This document shows, one piece after another, positions 12,101-24,800 of a stretch of DNA of 64,000 nucleotides (position 1 is the stretch's first letter; each line of letters opens with the position of its first letter). Both the position numbers and the translations under genes were made by a program. This stretch comes from Ampullaceana balthica. Its lineage: Eukaryota; Mollusca; Gastropoda; Lymnaeidae. Where the stretch lies: positions 873,946 through 937,945 of the forward strand of contig CALYLW010000166.1 of the NCBI GenBank assembly GCA_944989445.1. Reading direction: 5' to 3'. Under the pieces are notes generated by a model that was not told where the DNA came from, made no database searches, and saw nothing but the letters and a program-made list of their open reading frames with translations.

Positions 12101-12544
12101 AGGTTTAATTTTAAGGCTTAAGTTTAAGACTTAAGACTATTACTAATTACTATTACTATTATTATTATGATACTATAAGTTATGTATAATTTTGTTAAAG
12201 TGTGCTTAATTGTTCTAATTTGATTAAGTTCAATTAAATTTAAATATGAATTCTACACCTAGTAATTAATTTATTTGGAAGGTATATAAAATTGGTGATT
12301 TTATGTTATGTATACACAGTTACGATTAGGAGAGTTCAAAATTAATAACAATAACAATAAAAATGGCTGCCTACATAACTACTTAGGATTTTAGTAATTT
12401 TAGTAAAAAATAATATTATTAAACAGCTAAAATTATTATAATTTGGTTAATTAAAGATTAGTTAAGGGTTGGAAAAGAATTTAGTATTATGAAATTAGGC
12501 AAATATATGAAAATATATGAAAACTTAGCTCTAGTAGAAATAGT
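12101..12544. other. AT-rich spacer between LINE 5' end and CDK11 promoter
   Basis: Contains TTA/ATT-rich repeats (12125-12170) and no coding signal. Part may be the LINE 5' UTR; its edge cannot be fixed. Confidence 0.4.
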
Positions 12545-12643
12545 GACCGCTCACAAAACCGGAAGTCGTATTTTGACTTGCCTCACTCAAGAAGTAGCCT
12601 AATTTGTTTTCTTTTCAAAAGGCTTTCATTCTGAAGCACTGAA
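12545..12643 (+). promoter_or_regulatory. CDK11 proximal promoter / 5' UTR with ETS-type site
   Basis: The 100 bases before the CDK11 ATG are less AT-rich than the flank and contain ACCGGAAGT at 12558-12566, the consensus of ETS-family factors common in housekeeping promoters. No TATA box is placed where expected. The start of transcription cannot be read from sequence. Confidence 0.45.
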
Positions 12644-12816
12644 ATGTCAGAGTCAAGACGCAAGAAAAGCCCTTACGAGCAAGGAGAATTAAAGCCTAGT
12701 CCAGATCGACACGTCAAAAAGAAGAAGAGCAAAAAGAGTAAGAAGTCTCACCCACTTCCGCCAGAGGCAAAGCCTCACATTGGCACAGGGGATGACGACG
12801 ATGATGTACAAATCAT
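12644..12816 (+). CDS. CDK11: CDK11 exon 1 (residues 1-57)
   Basis: Starts at an ATG with G at -3, encoding a Lys-rich N-terminus ([10 protein letters not shown]) and an acidic run GDDDDDV. The frame contains YEQGEL, similar to the EEGEL stretch of vertebrate CDK11. It ends in phase 2 at donor GTACGT; joining to exon 2 gives VQIIEAVDH, which restores the conserved next block. A donor four bases later would break the frame. Confidence 0.85.
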
Positions 12817-15800
12817 GTACGTGCAGAGGAGTCCACTTTGGTCTAAAGCTCTGATAAGTTCAATTCTAAATAATCATAGATTTTTTTTTACATTTTGTTT
12901 TTTGAAAACTCCATTAATTTTTTTAGTGAAATTATGAAAAGAAATATAAACTTAATTTAAACAAAAAAAAATTGTCTTTTGATACTGTTTTTTAACACGT
13001 ATTAGATGCTTAATTTATTTACCCCCATTGATCGTTAACTATTTAAAATTGAAATTAATTAATTTAAATTTATAATTACATTGTTAACTTTGCGCCAGAG
13101 CTCTAAAGTTAACATATATAGTATAGTCATTAAGATGAGATGGCATTCATTTATTGATCCAAATATATGGACATTTTCTTCAATGACATTGACAGCAGTG
13201 TTCCCTTTAATTTGCGTGGCCACGCAGATATCTGACAGACGCCGCGCAGCAGTTTAGAATTGCAGATCAGCAAATTTTGAAAACTATTGCACAAAAAAAT
13301 GGATGCTGTGCAACTTTGCACACAAATTGTTTGTTTTTTTTACTTTGCGCACGGACCAACGAACCTTAAAGAGAACATTGATTGACAGCATTCATTTTTT
13401 TACCTAATTTAATATGTTTAACACATGGTTTCTAAAACTTGTCTCTAGCCCACAATTCAATCACTCTAAACTGCTAGACTTCCTTACTCCCCTCAGACCC
13501 CCCCCCTTCCAATGTTCCCTCTAAGGTTCAAGGGTCAATGTAAAAAAAGTACAAAAAACTCATTTGCAAATTTGCGCAGCATACATGTTGATGACTCTGA
13601 GGGACGCTGCTGAATTCTTGCAGTCTGGGAACAAAATTTTCTATTTCTTTTTGGCGTAACTTTGAAGGAGAGCACTCAGCCAGGTTGAGCTGATCGTAGG
13701 TATCAATGATGTAAAGGTTGGGATGTGGTAGCTTTAAAACAGTATTTTACTTCAAAATGTTATTTGTTAAAGTCAAGGATATTTAGTTTGGATTTATTTG
13801 ATGTTTCAATTTGATTCAATACGACAGTGAGGCAGTTGACCACGGCGAAGAAGAGGGAGGAAGCTTGACCATCAAGCCGCCGCAGCTCCAGGCCCTGAAG
13901 CATCGAGATAAGAGTCACAAACACAAGCGGGACAAGCACAGGCCACACGAGACCAGCGCCTCAAGGGAGAGGGTCCGTCTCGACAGTATGTGTCTTGATT
14001 GTCGATATATGAGTTTAGTCACCTCTTATACCGAGTTTATCAATAACTTTTCTTATATATATTTATAAATGTAGTTTAATTCTGAAATACTTTTTTTATA
14101 TTAAAAATCAATTGGACAATTTTGAGGTAAAAGCCTGTCTTAAAATATCAAATAATTTTTGTACATTTCATGATGCCGCTAAATTTGAGTTTGTTTAAAT
14201 CTAACAAGTAATTTTAGATCACATATTGTAAAAAAAGTGGAATTGGAATTTGCAAATCTGTTTCATTTATATCTACAAAAAAAAATAGTTTCAAAGACTG
14301 CCAGTGATTTCAAATTGCAAATTTAAAAAAAGTTCTGTTTCCAGAACAAGATGGATACAGGGACAAACTCAGTGACATGTCACGGGAATTTAGAGACGCC
14401 AGAGAAATCGTCAGGGAGAGAAAGAAGGAAAGAGAAATGAAAGAGAAAGAGGTAGCCCGGGAGATCAAGGAGAGGGAGGCTCGGAAAAGAGAAGAGTCCA
14501 TAAAGGAAAGGTAGGCACACACAAAATAGTATGGAGTTTCTCAGGCCTGATATCTGTGTTGCAGCGATAAGGATAATAATGTTACCTTCTGCTCTATTAG
14601 TTGAGATATAAGTGAGGTGCACCCTGTTAAAGTACATGAATATTTATGTGAAGCGCTGTGAGCCCAGCTTCTTACAGGGGTACTGCGCTATATAAATTAT
14701 CAATTTATTATTATTATTAGTTAAGACTAAGAATTTGTCTAAAGATAACCAGAATCCCCATGGCTTTTCTGAAATACCAGGATGTCTTGGACATCTTATG
14801 GAATTTCAACAAATTGGAAACTGCTTACACGTTAACATTTCTCTTTAAATTTCCTGATATTTTTTGTTACCAAGGTTACTTTAAATGAAAAATATCGTGA
14901 CTGCTATAGTTTTTTCGTCTTCCTTGTGCCACACTTTTTTGTTTAATTAGCAAGAGTCTCATAGTTTTAGATACTGTGGAATTCTACCAGAAAAATGTCC
15001 TGTTAGACCCAGTGCAGAAACCCAGTACAGCAGTGTATAACTTAAGCTTTAATTCAATTCAAATTAAAGACATTTTGTTGATACCTTCCTTCATCGTTAA
15101 GATTAAACATGATAATAATTTGAGAACCTACATAGCTTGGTACCCCGGCTAAGGCTGGGCTTGCATCGCTTCACATAAAAAAAAACAAGTAAAAAAATAA
15201 TATATGTATATATATAAACATTAATATCACAATTAAACAAATGATATAATGACATGGCTGGTACACTTTAATAGGCTAGAATTTTATTGAAGAGTTTACA
15301 CAACACCTAGTGTATCTTACATATGTCTTACATATATCTTACATATATCATACATATGTCTTACATATATCTTACATAGATCTTACATATGTCTTACATA
15401 TATCTTACATATATCATACAGATATCTTACATATATCTTACATATGTCTTACATATATCTTACATATATCTTACAGATATCTTACATATATCTTACATAT
15501 ATCTTACATATATCTTACATATATCTTACATATATCATACATATATCATACATATATAATACAGATATCTTACATATATCTTACATATATCTTACATATA
15601 TCATACATATATCATACATATATCATACAGATATCTTACATATATCTTACATATATCATACAGATATCTTACATATATCATACAGATATCATACATATGT
15701 CTTACATATATCTTACATATATCTTACATATATCATACAGATATCTTACATATATCATACAGATATCATACATATGTCTTACATATATCTTACATATATC

Positions 15801-18800
15801 TTACATATATCATACATATATCATACATATATCATACAGATATCTTACATATATCTTACATGTAACATACATATATCATACATATATCATACAGATATCT
15901 TACATATATCTTACATATATCTTACATATATCTTACAGATATCTTACATATATCTTACATATATCTTACATATATCATACATATATCTTACAGATATCAT
16001 ACATATGTCTTACATATATCTTACATATATCTTACATATATCATACATATATCATACATATATCATACAGATATCATACAGATATCTTACATATATCTTA
16101 CATATATCTTACATATATCTTACAGATATCTTACATATATCTTACATATATCTTACATATATCTTACATATATCATACATATATCTTACAGATATCATAC
16201 ATATGTCTTACATATATCTTACATATATCTTACATATATCTTACATATATCTTACATATATCTTACATATATCTTACATATATCATACAGATATCATACA
16301 GATATCATACATATGTCTTACATATATCTTACATATATCTTACATATATCATACATATATCATACATATATCATACATATATCTTACATATATCTTACAT
16401 ATATCTTACATATATCTTACATATATCATACATATATCATACATATATCATACATATATCTTACATATATCTTACATATATCATACAGATATCTTACATA
16501 TATCATACAGATATCATACATATGTCTTACATATATCTTACATATATCTTACATATATCATACATATATCATACAGATATCTTACATATATCATACATAT
16601 GTCTTACATATATCTTACATATATCTTACATATATCATACATATATCATACATATATCATACAGATATCTTACATATATCTTACATATATCTTACATATA
16701 TCTTACATATATCATACATATATCATACATATATCATACATATATCTTACATATATCTTACATATATCATACAGATATCTTACATATATCATACAGATAT
16801 CATACATATGTCTTACATATATCTTACATATATCTTACATATATCATACATATATCATACAGATATCTTACATATATCATACATATGTCTTACATATATC
16901 TTACATGTGTCTTACATATATCTTACATATATCTTACATACGTCTTACATATATCTTACATATATCATACAGATTTCTAACATATATCTTATATATATCT
17001 TACATATATCTTACACACATCTTACATACACAAAGTAAAAGAAGTTAACTGTAAAGTCCCTCCCAAAAACTGATAAAATAAAATATTTAAATTTGATGAC
17101 CTTCTCCTTTGTGCCACACAGAGAAAGATTGGAGAAGATGGAGCTAGAGAGGAGGAGAGAGAGGATGATCAAGGAGGAGAAAATCATGAGGCAGCCAAAG
17201 AGAAAAGAAGACCGGAGGCAGTTTATAGGTGCGTAGTAGGAATCATTCTATTTGTGTTATTTCTGTGGTCCATGGGTACATCTAAGTCAAATGTCAGGTG
17301 TCTATATCAAATATTTAGTAGTAATCATTCTATTTGTTTTATTTCTGTGGTCCATGGGTACATCTATGTCAAATGTCAGGTGTCTATATCAAATGTTTAG
17401 TAGGATTCATTCTGTTGGTGTTATTTCTGTGGTCCATGGGTACATCTATGTCAAATGTCAGGTGTCTATATCAAATGTTTAGTAGGATTCATTCTGTTGG
17501 TGTTATTTCTGTGGTCCATGAGTACATCTAAGTCAAATGTCAGGTGTCTATATCAAATGTTTAGTAGGATTCATTCTGTTGGTGTTATTTCTGTGGTCCA
17601 TGGGTACATCTATGTCAAATGTCAGGTGTCTATATCAAATATTTAGTAGGATTCATTCTGTTGGTGTTATTTCTGTGGTCCATGGGTACATCTAAGTCAA
17701 ATGTCAGGTGTCTATATCAAATATTTAGTAGGAATCATTCTATTTGTGTTATTTCTGTGGTACATGAGTACATCTAAGTCAAATGTCAGGTGTCTATATC
17801 AAATGTTTAGTAGGATTCATTCTGTTGGTGTTATTTCTGTGGTCCATGGGTACATCTAAGTCAAATGTCAGGTGTCTATATCAAATATTTAGTAGGAATC
17901 ATTCTATTTGTGTTATTTCTGTGGTCCATGGGTACATCTAAGTCAAATGTCAGGTGTCTATATCAAATATTTAGTAGGAATCATTCTATTTGTTTTATTT
18001 CTGTGGTCCATGGGTACATCTAAGTCAAATGTCAGGTGTCTATATCAAATGTTTAGTAGGAATCATTCTATTGGTGTTATTTCTGTGGTCCATGGGTACA
18101 TCTAAGTCAAATGTCAGGTGTCTATATCAAATGTTTAGTAGGAATCATTCTATTTGTGTTATTTCTGTGGTCCATGGGTACATCTAAGTCAAATGTCAGG
18201 TGTCTATATCAAATATTTAGTAGGAATCATTCTATTTGTGTTATTTCTGTGGTCCATGGGTACATCTAAGTCAAATGTCAGGTGTCTATATCAAATGTTT
18301 AGTAGGAATCATTCTATTTGTGTTATTTCTGTGGTCCATGGGTACATCTAAGTCAAATGTCAGGTGTCTATATCAAATGTTTAGTAGGAATCATTCTGTT
18401 GATGTTATTTCTGTGGTCCATGAGTACATCTAAGTCAAATGTCAGGTGTCTATATCAAAGATTTAGTAGGAATCATTCTATTTGTGTTATTTCTGTGGTC
18501 CATGGGTACATCTAAGTCAAATGTCAGGTGTCTATATCAAATGTTTAGTAGGAATCATTCTGTTGGTGTTATTTCTGTGGTCCATGAGTACATCTAAGTC
18601 AAATGTCAGGTGTCTATATCAAAGATTTAGTAGCAATCATTCTATTTGTGTTATTTCTGTGGTCCATGGGTACATCTAAGTCAAATGTCAGGTGTCTATA
18701 TCAAATATTTAGTAGGAATCATTCTATTTGTTTTATTTCTGTGGTCCATGGGTACATCTAAGTCAAATGTCAGGTGTCTATATCAAATATTTAGTAGGAA

Positions 18801-21800
18801 TCATTCTATTTGTGTTATTTCTGTGGTCCATGGGTACATCTAAGTCAAATGTCAGGTGTCTATATCAAATATTTAGTAGGAATCATTCTATTTGTGTTAT
18901 TTCTGTGGTCCATGGGTACATCTAAGTCAAATGTCAGGTGTCTATATCAAATATTTAGTAGGAATCATTCTATTTGTGTTATTTCTGTGGTCCATGGGTA
19001 CATCTAAGTCAAATGTCAGGTGTCTATATCAAATATTTAGTAGGAATCATTCTATTTGTGTTATTTCTGTGGTCCATGGGTACATCTAAGTCAAATGTCA
19101 GGTGTCTATATCAAATATTTAGTAGGAATCATTCTATTTGTGTTATTTCTGTGGTCCATGGGTACATCTAAGTCAAATGTCAGGTGTCTATATCAAATAT
19201 TTAGTAGGAATCATTCTATTTGTGTTATTTCTGTGGTCCATGGGTACATCTAAGTCAAATGTCAGGTGTCTATATCAAATATTTAGTAGGAATCATTCTA
19301 TTTGTGTTATTTCTGTGGTCCATGGGTACATCTAAGTCAAATGTCAGGTGTCTATATCAAATATTTAGTAGGAATCATTCTATTTGTGTTATTTCTGTGG
19401 TCCATGGGTACATCTAAGTCAAATGTCAGGTGTCTATATCAAATATTTAGTAGGAATCATTCTATTTGTGTTATTTCTGTGGTCCATGGGTACATCTAAG
19501 TCAAATGTCAGGTGTCTATATCAAATATTTAGTAGGAATCATTCTATTTGTGTTATTTCTGTGGTCCATGGGTACATCTAAGTCAAATGTCAGGTGTCTA
19601 TATCAAATGTTTAGTAGGAATCATTCTATTTGTGTTATTTCTGTGGTCCATGGGTACACCTAAGTCAAATGTCAGGTGTCTATATCAAATGTTTAGTAGG
19701 ATTCATTCTATTTGTGTTATTTCTGTGGTCCATGGGTACACCTAAGTCAAATGTCAGGTGTCTATATCAAATATTTAGTAGGAATCATTCTATTTGTGTT
19801 ATTTCTGTGGTCCATGGGTACACCTAAGTCAAATGTCAGGTGTCTATATCAAAGATTTTGCTCCATGGGGTACAATTAAGATTGAAAATTGTCTTTTAAA
19901 CTCTAAAAATTAATCTTTACTGAGCTGAAATATCACAATTGTATTTAATGGATTTTCTAGAAAATTCTAATCCTCTTATCTACACGTGCAGCCGTTGTGT
20001 AAATATTTTTTATGTTTTTTAGAGAAATGGTCCATTTCTTGTTAATTTTTATCTTTTATAAAAAAAAATTTAATCCTCCTCAAAAAAGAAAAAAAGATTT
20101 TTTTGGTCTATTTCAATAAACAAAAATGTTTAATTAAAATTGTCAGCAGTTTTACTTAATTTAAGTTCATAATTTTGAGAAATGACTTTACAAATAAATA
20201 TTTTGATGTACGTGACGGGTGAAGAAGTGAATTGTTCCAATAAAATTCATGAACAGATCACACAGCCGAGGGCAGGAGAGATCGGGAGAAGCAGAGGTTG
20301 GATGACCGACACATCGACGACCACCATCGCAGTCGCAGCAGGGACCAGGACAAGTCGTCCAATGAAAAGGGTCGGGACTTCCCACCACCTCCCAGGCTCC
20401 AGGAGAGTAAAAGTAGGTCAGCGGGGAAACAGTTGAAATCCGGTCTGGATCTCTTCTGTGATGTCCAATAAGTATAAATAATAACAGCGAGACTAGTTGA
20501 GTTTGTGATTGCTGGCAGGTGATATGTATCGGGCCCGTTCACATGATTTCAGCAACTGGTATTATTAGTTCTGTCCGGCTATGACATGTTGTGTCCACAT
20601 ATAACATGCTGTGTCCAGCTATGACAAGCTGTGTCCAGATATGACAGGCTGTGTCCAGATATGACAAGCTGTGTCCAGATATGACAAGCTGTGTCAAGAT
20701 ATGACAAGCTGTGTCCAGATATGACAAGCTGTGTCCAGCTATGACAAGCTGTGTCCAGATATGACAAGCTGTGTCAAGATATGACAAGCTGTGTCCAGAT
20801 ATGACAAGCTGTGTCCAGATATGACAAGCTGTGTCCAGCTATGACAAGCTGTGTCCAGATATGACAAGCTGTGTCCAGCCATGACATGATGTGTCCAGCC
20901 ATGACATGATGTGTCCAGCCATGACATCATGTGTCCAGCCATGACACCCCTTGTCCAGCCATTACATCCTGTGTCCACCAAGTTTGACCAATAACCTCTG
21001 TTTGTATTCAACTAATTGTACAAAATAATTTTTCTCAAAGACAGCCCATCATTATGTATGATACCAACACGGCTGCATGTTCTATAACTAGGTCAATGTT
21101 TTCATCTTGCAGACTCCAGGAAAGACAACAACAACAAGGGGTCCTCCTCCGTGTCCTCATCCAAGTCCTCCCTGAAGATCGATGAAGAGAAACACTCAGA
21201 AGGTGAGCAGGACACGAGGATGGTGGTCGTGGAAGATGACCTCACAGGTGAGGTGTTACAGATACTTGATGATAGGTACGAGGGGTGATCCGTGTCCCAC
21301 TTACAGGCTATTGACCTTGCTACTAGAATCAAGTTCTTGAATGTTAAGGAAATTTAAATACTGCCATTATTAATTATGGAATTAATAGACATAGACATCC
21401 TTGAAATGACCTTCACAAAAAAGCAACAGCTCCAGACTGAACCCAACTTCAAATTGATAAATTCTGACATTGATAAATTCTGACATTGATAAATTCTGAC
21501 ATTGATAAATTCTAACCAACAATTATGAGTTAAATCAAGGTGCACATACCATGAATGTCTTGCTTACGAAAAGTTTTAAGAGAAAAGCTGTTTTGATTTC
21601 TCTAACACATAAACCATTCAATGGTCCTTAGAATGAACACTTTAATGTGACACATAGACCAGTCAATGGTCACTTTGATGTGACACATGACCCAGTCAAT
21701 GGTCACTTTGATGTGACACATGGCTCAGTCAATGGTCACTTTGATGTGACACATGGCCCAGTCAATGGTCACTTTGATGTGACACATGGCTCAGTCAATG

Positions 21801-24800
21801 GTCACTTTGATGTGACACATGGCTCAGTCAATGGTCACTTTGATGTGACACATGGCCCAGTCAATGGTCGCTTTGATGTGACACATGGCCCAGTCGATGG
21901 TCACTTTAATGTGACACATTTTCTAGAGGGACTGGCTGGTCATGGTTTTAGATCCCCTGGAACAGGTTGCTATGGCGCCTGCAGTGTTTAACATGTATCC
22001 TGAGTTATCCTACTTGATCCAAGATTTTTTCAGCTGCCACCAAGTAAATAAAAATAAATAGTTTTTTTCTGTTCCTGAGAGATTGGGGCTGGAAAAAAAT
22101 GAAATAATTTGGTCTAAGCCCCCCGCCCCCCCCCTTCTCGTTTTGAGTACATACACGCCATTGATTGCAATAAAACCAACTGTTGGGGTTAGGAGTAAAA
22201 ATTACATTAATAGAACATGTCTTGTTTATCATCTGCCAGTGCCAGAGAAAAGTTACAAGTCCAGGGACAAAGACAGGAATGAGGAGCCTGACGTGGCCCC
22301 CAGGAAAACGGAAGTTGACCCCATGGAGCCAAAGTTGAAAGGTCAAGAGGAGGACGCCGACGACGAGGAGGATGAAGAGGAAGAGGAGGAGAGTGAGGAG
22401 TCGGAGTCTGACTCTGATGATTCCAGTTCAGGTAGTCATCCGTCGGGTGGTAGGCAATATCTGGTGGTAGGCAAATGTCTGGTGGTAGGCAATATCTGGT
22501 GGTAGGCAATATCTGGTGGTAGGCAATATCTGGTGGTAGGCATCCGGCTGGTGGTAGGCAAATGTCTGGTGGTAGGCATCCGTCTGATGTTAGGCATCCG
22601 TCTGTTGTTATGCATCCGTCTGGTGGTAGGCATGCATCTGGTGGTAGGCATGCGTCTGGTGGTAGGCATCCGTCTGGTGGTAGGCATCCGTCTGGTTGTA
22701 GGCATCCGTCTGGTTGTAGGCAAATGTCTAGTGGTAGGCATGCGTCTGGTGGTAGGCATGCGTCTGGTGGTAGGCATCCGGCTGGTGGTAGGCAAATGTC
22801 TGGTGGTAGGCATGCGTCTGGTGGTAGGAAAATGTCTGGTGGTAGGAAAATGTCTGGTGGTAGGAAAATGTCTGGTGGTAGGCATGGGTCCCAGGTTGAC
22901 TGGCCTATTTATAAACAGCACCCATTTATAAACACAGAGTTCCCATTGGTTTAGCAGAAGGTTTTATCTGTTATTAATCATCAGAAAATTTGATTGGTCA
23001 GATTATTTCTCTGAAGATTTTCTTTTTAAACTTTAATTTTGGTTTAAATTTAAAAAAAACCCACAAAAAATATCCACATAGAGCAACTGGTTATTTAAAA
23101 AGGAGCCATACATCTTTTGAAGTGTTGAAGATCTTTGTAAGAGCGAAGGCAGATTGAATGAACTGTCTTAGATTTCAATCAAATTTTTTAGGACTTTATA
23201 TTTACAATAAAAAGGTCTAATGACTTTCTTCCCTCCCATAATGTTATATTTTGGTGATGATTTCATTGGATAGTTATAGTCATCTTGGAATAATGAGTAA
23301 CACAATAAATTATTTAATTATGACCATCTTAAATGTTTGATGATGTTGACAGATGAGATACGGATTATAATGAGTTGTTTGATTATTTTGATAGATGAGA
23401 TAAGGATTATAAGGAGTTGTTTGATGATGTTGATAGATGAGGTAAGGATTATAATGAGTTGTTTGATTATGTTGATAGATGAGATAAGGATTATAAGGAG
23501 TTGTTTGATGATGTTGATAGATGAGATAAGGATTATAAGGAGTTGTTTGATGATGTTGATAGATGAGATAAGGATTATAATGAATTGTTTGATTATGTTG
23601 ATAGATGAGATAAGGATTATAATGAGTTGTTTCATGATGTTGACAGATGAGATAAGGATTATAATGAGTTGTTTGATGATGTTGAGAGATGAGATAAGGA
23701 TTATAATGAGTTGTTTGATGATGTTGATAGATGAGATAAGGATTATAATGAGTTGTTTGATTATTTTGATAGATGAGATAAGGATTATAATGAGTTGTTT
23801 GATTATGTTGATAGATGAGATAAGGATTATAATGAATTGTTTGATTATGTTGATAGATGAGATAAGGATTATAAGGAGTTGTTTTATTATGTTCATGTTA
23901 GGATATTTCCTTATGGTCATATTAGAATATTTGATTTTGGTCATATTGAAATTTTAACTTACAATCCTGTTGAACAATGTAATCAGGTCATGTAATCAGG
24001 TCATGTAATCAGGCCATGTAATCAGGTCGTGTAATCAGTTCATGTAATCAGGTCATGTAATCAGGTCATGTAATCAGGTCATGTAATCAGGTCATGTAAT
24101 CAGGCCAAGTAAGCAGGTCATGTTTATCATTTGATCAGACAGCAGCAGTGCCGGGGAGGAAGTCAGCAGTGAGGAAGATGAAGGCGTCAAGGAGGACCAG
24201 GACACCAGCGGGGAGAAGGCCGCAGACACGTCCAAAGAGATGGACGATGAGGAGGAGATGGAGGAAAAACTGCCAGGTACTTACACAAATAGCAGTCACG
24301 GCCAGGGAACTTGTGTGGTAGAATTGTGCAGTCACAGTGTAGGGTGAATAGAGATGAGTTCTTGCTACTTTTGTTGCCCCATTGCAGGGTGGTCGATTTT
24401 AGTCGAAATTTGTCCAATTGATAAAAAATGCTATTTTATGTTTAATAAACAATTGGGTTTTGGCCAGTTTGACAGAGACTAGGGTAAGGGGCAGAGAACT
24501 GCAAATTAACTTGTGTTGTAGCTGGGCTTTGCTAACTTCAAGGTAATAAAGAAACACCTGGCCATCAATGTTCCTTTTTTGCTCCGCGAACACGTAGATA
24601 TCTGACCAACGCCGCGCAGCAGTTTAGAATTACAGCGTAGCAAATTTTGTTAAATATTGCACAAAAAAAGGATGCTGTGCAACTTTGCACATGAGTTTTT
24701 TTTTACTTTGCACAGGAACCAATGAATCTTAAAGGGAACATTGCAGTCCTCAGAATTTTCACACTCTCAAGGCACCCTATCAATATTTTTGTTCAGATTA

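Noticed and set aside
13509..13640. A fifth copy of the TGTTCCCT MITE family
   Set aside because: Only AATGTTCCCTCTAAGG and a GCGCAGCATAC word match; the right end and the target duplication are missing, so it was left unannotated.
15310..17048. Open frames of 556, 534 and 241 residues with [15 protein letters not shown] repeats
   Set aside because: Pure translation of an 11-bp intronic satellite; the same sequence is open in several frames and has no start context or domain.
17252..19827. Series of 65-residue frames [14 protein letters not shown]...
   Set aside because: One frame per 82-bp repeat unit, overlapping one another within a CDK11 intron.
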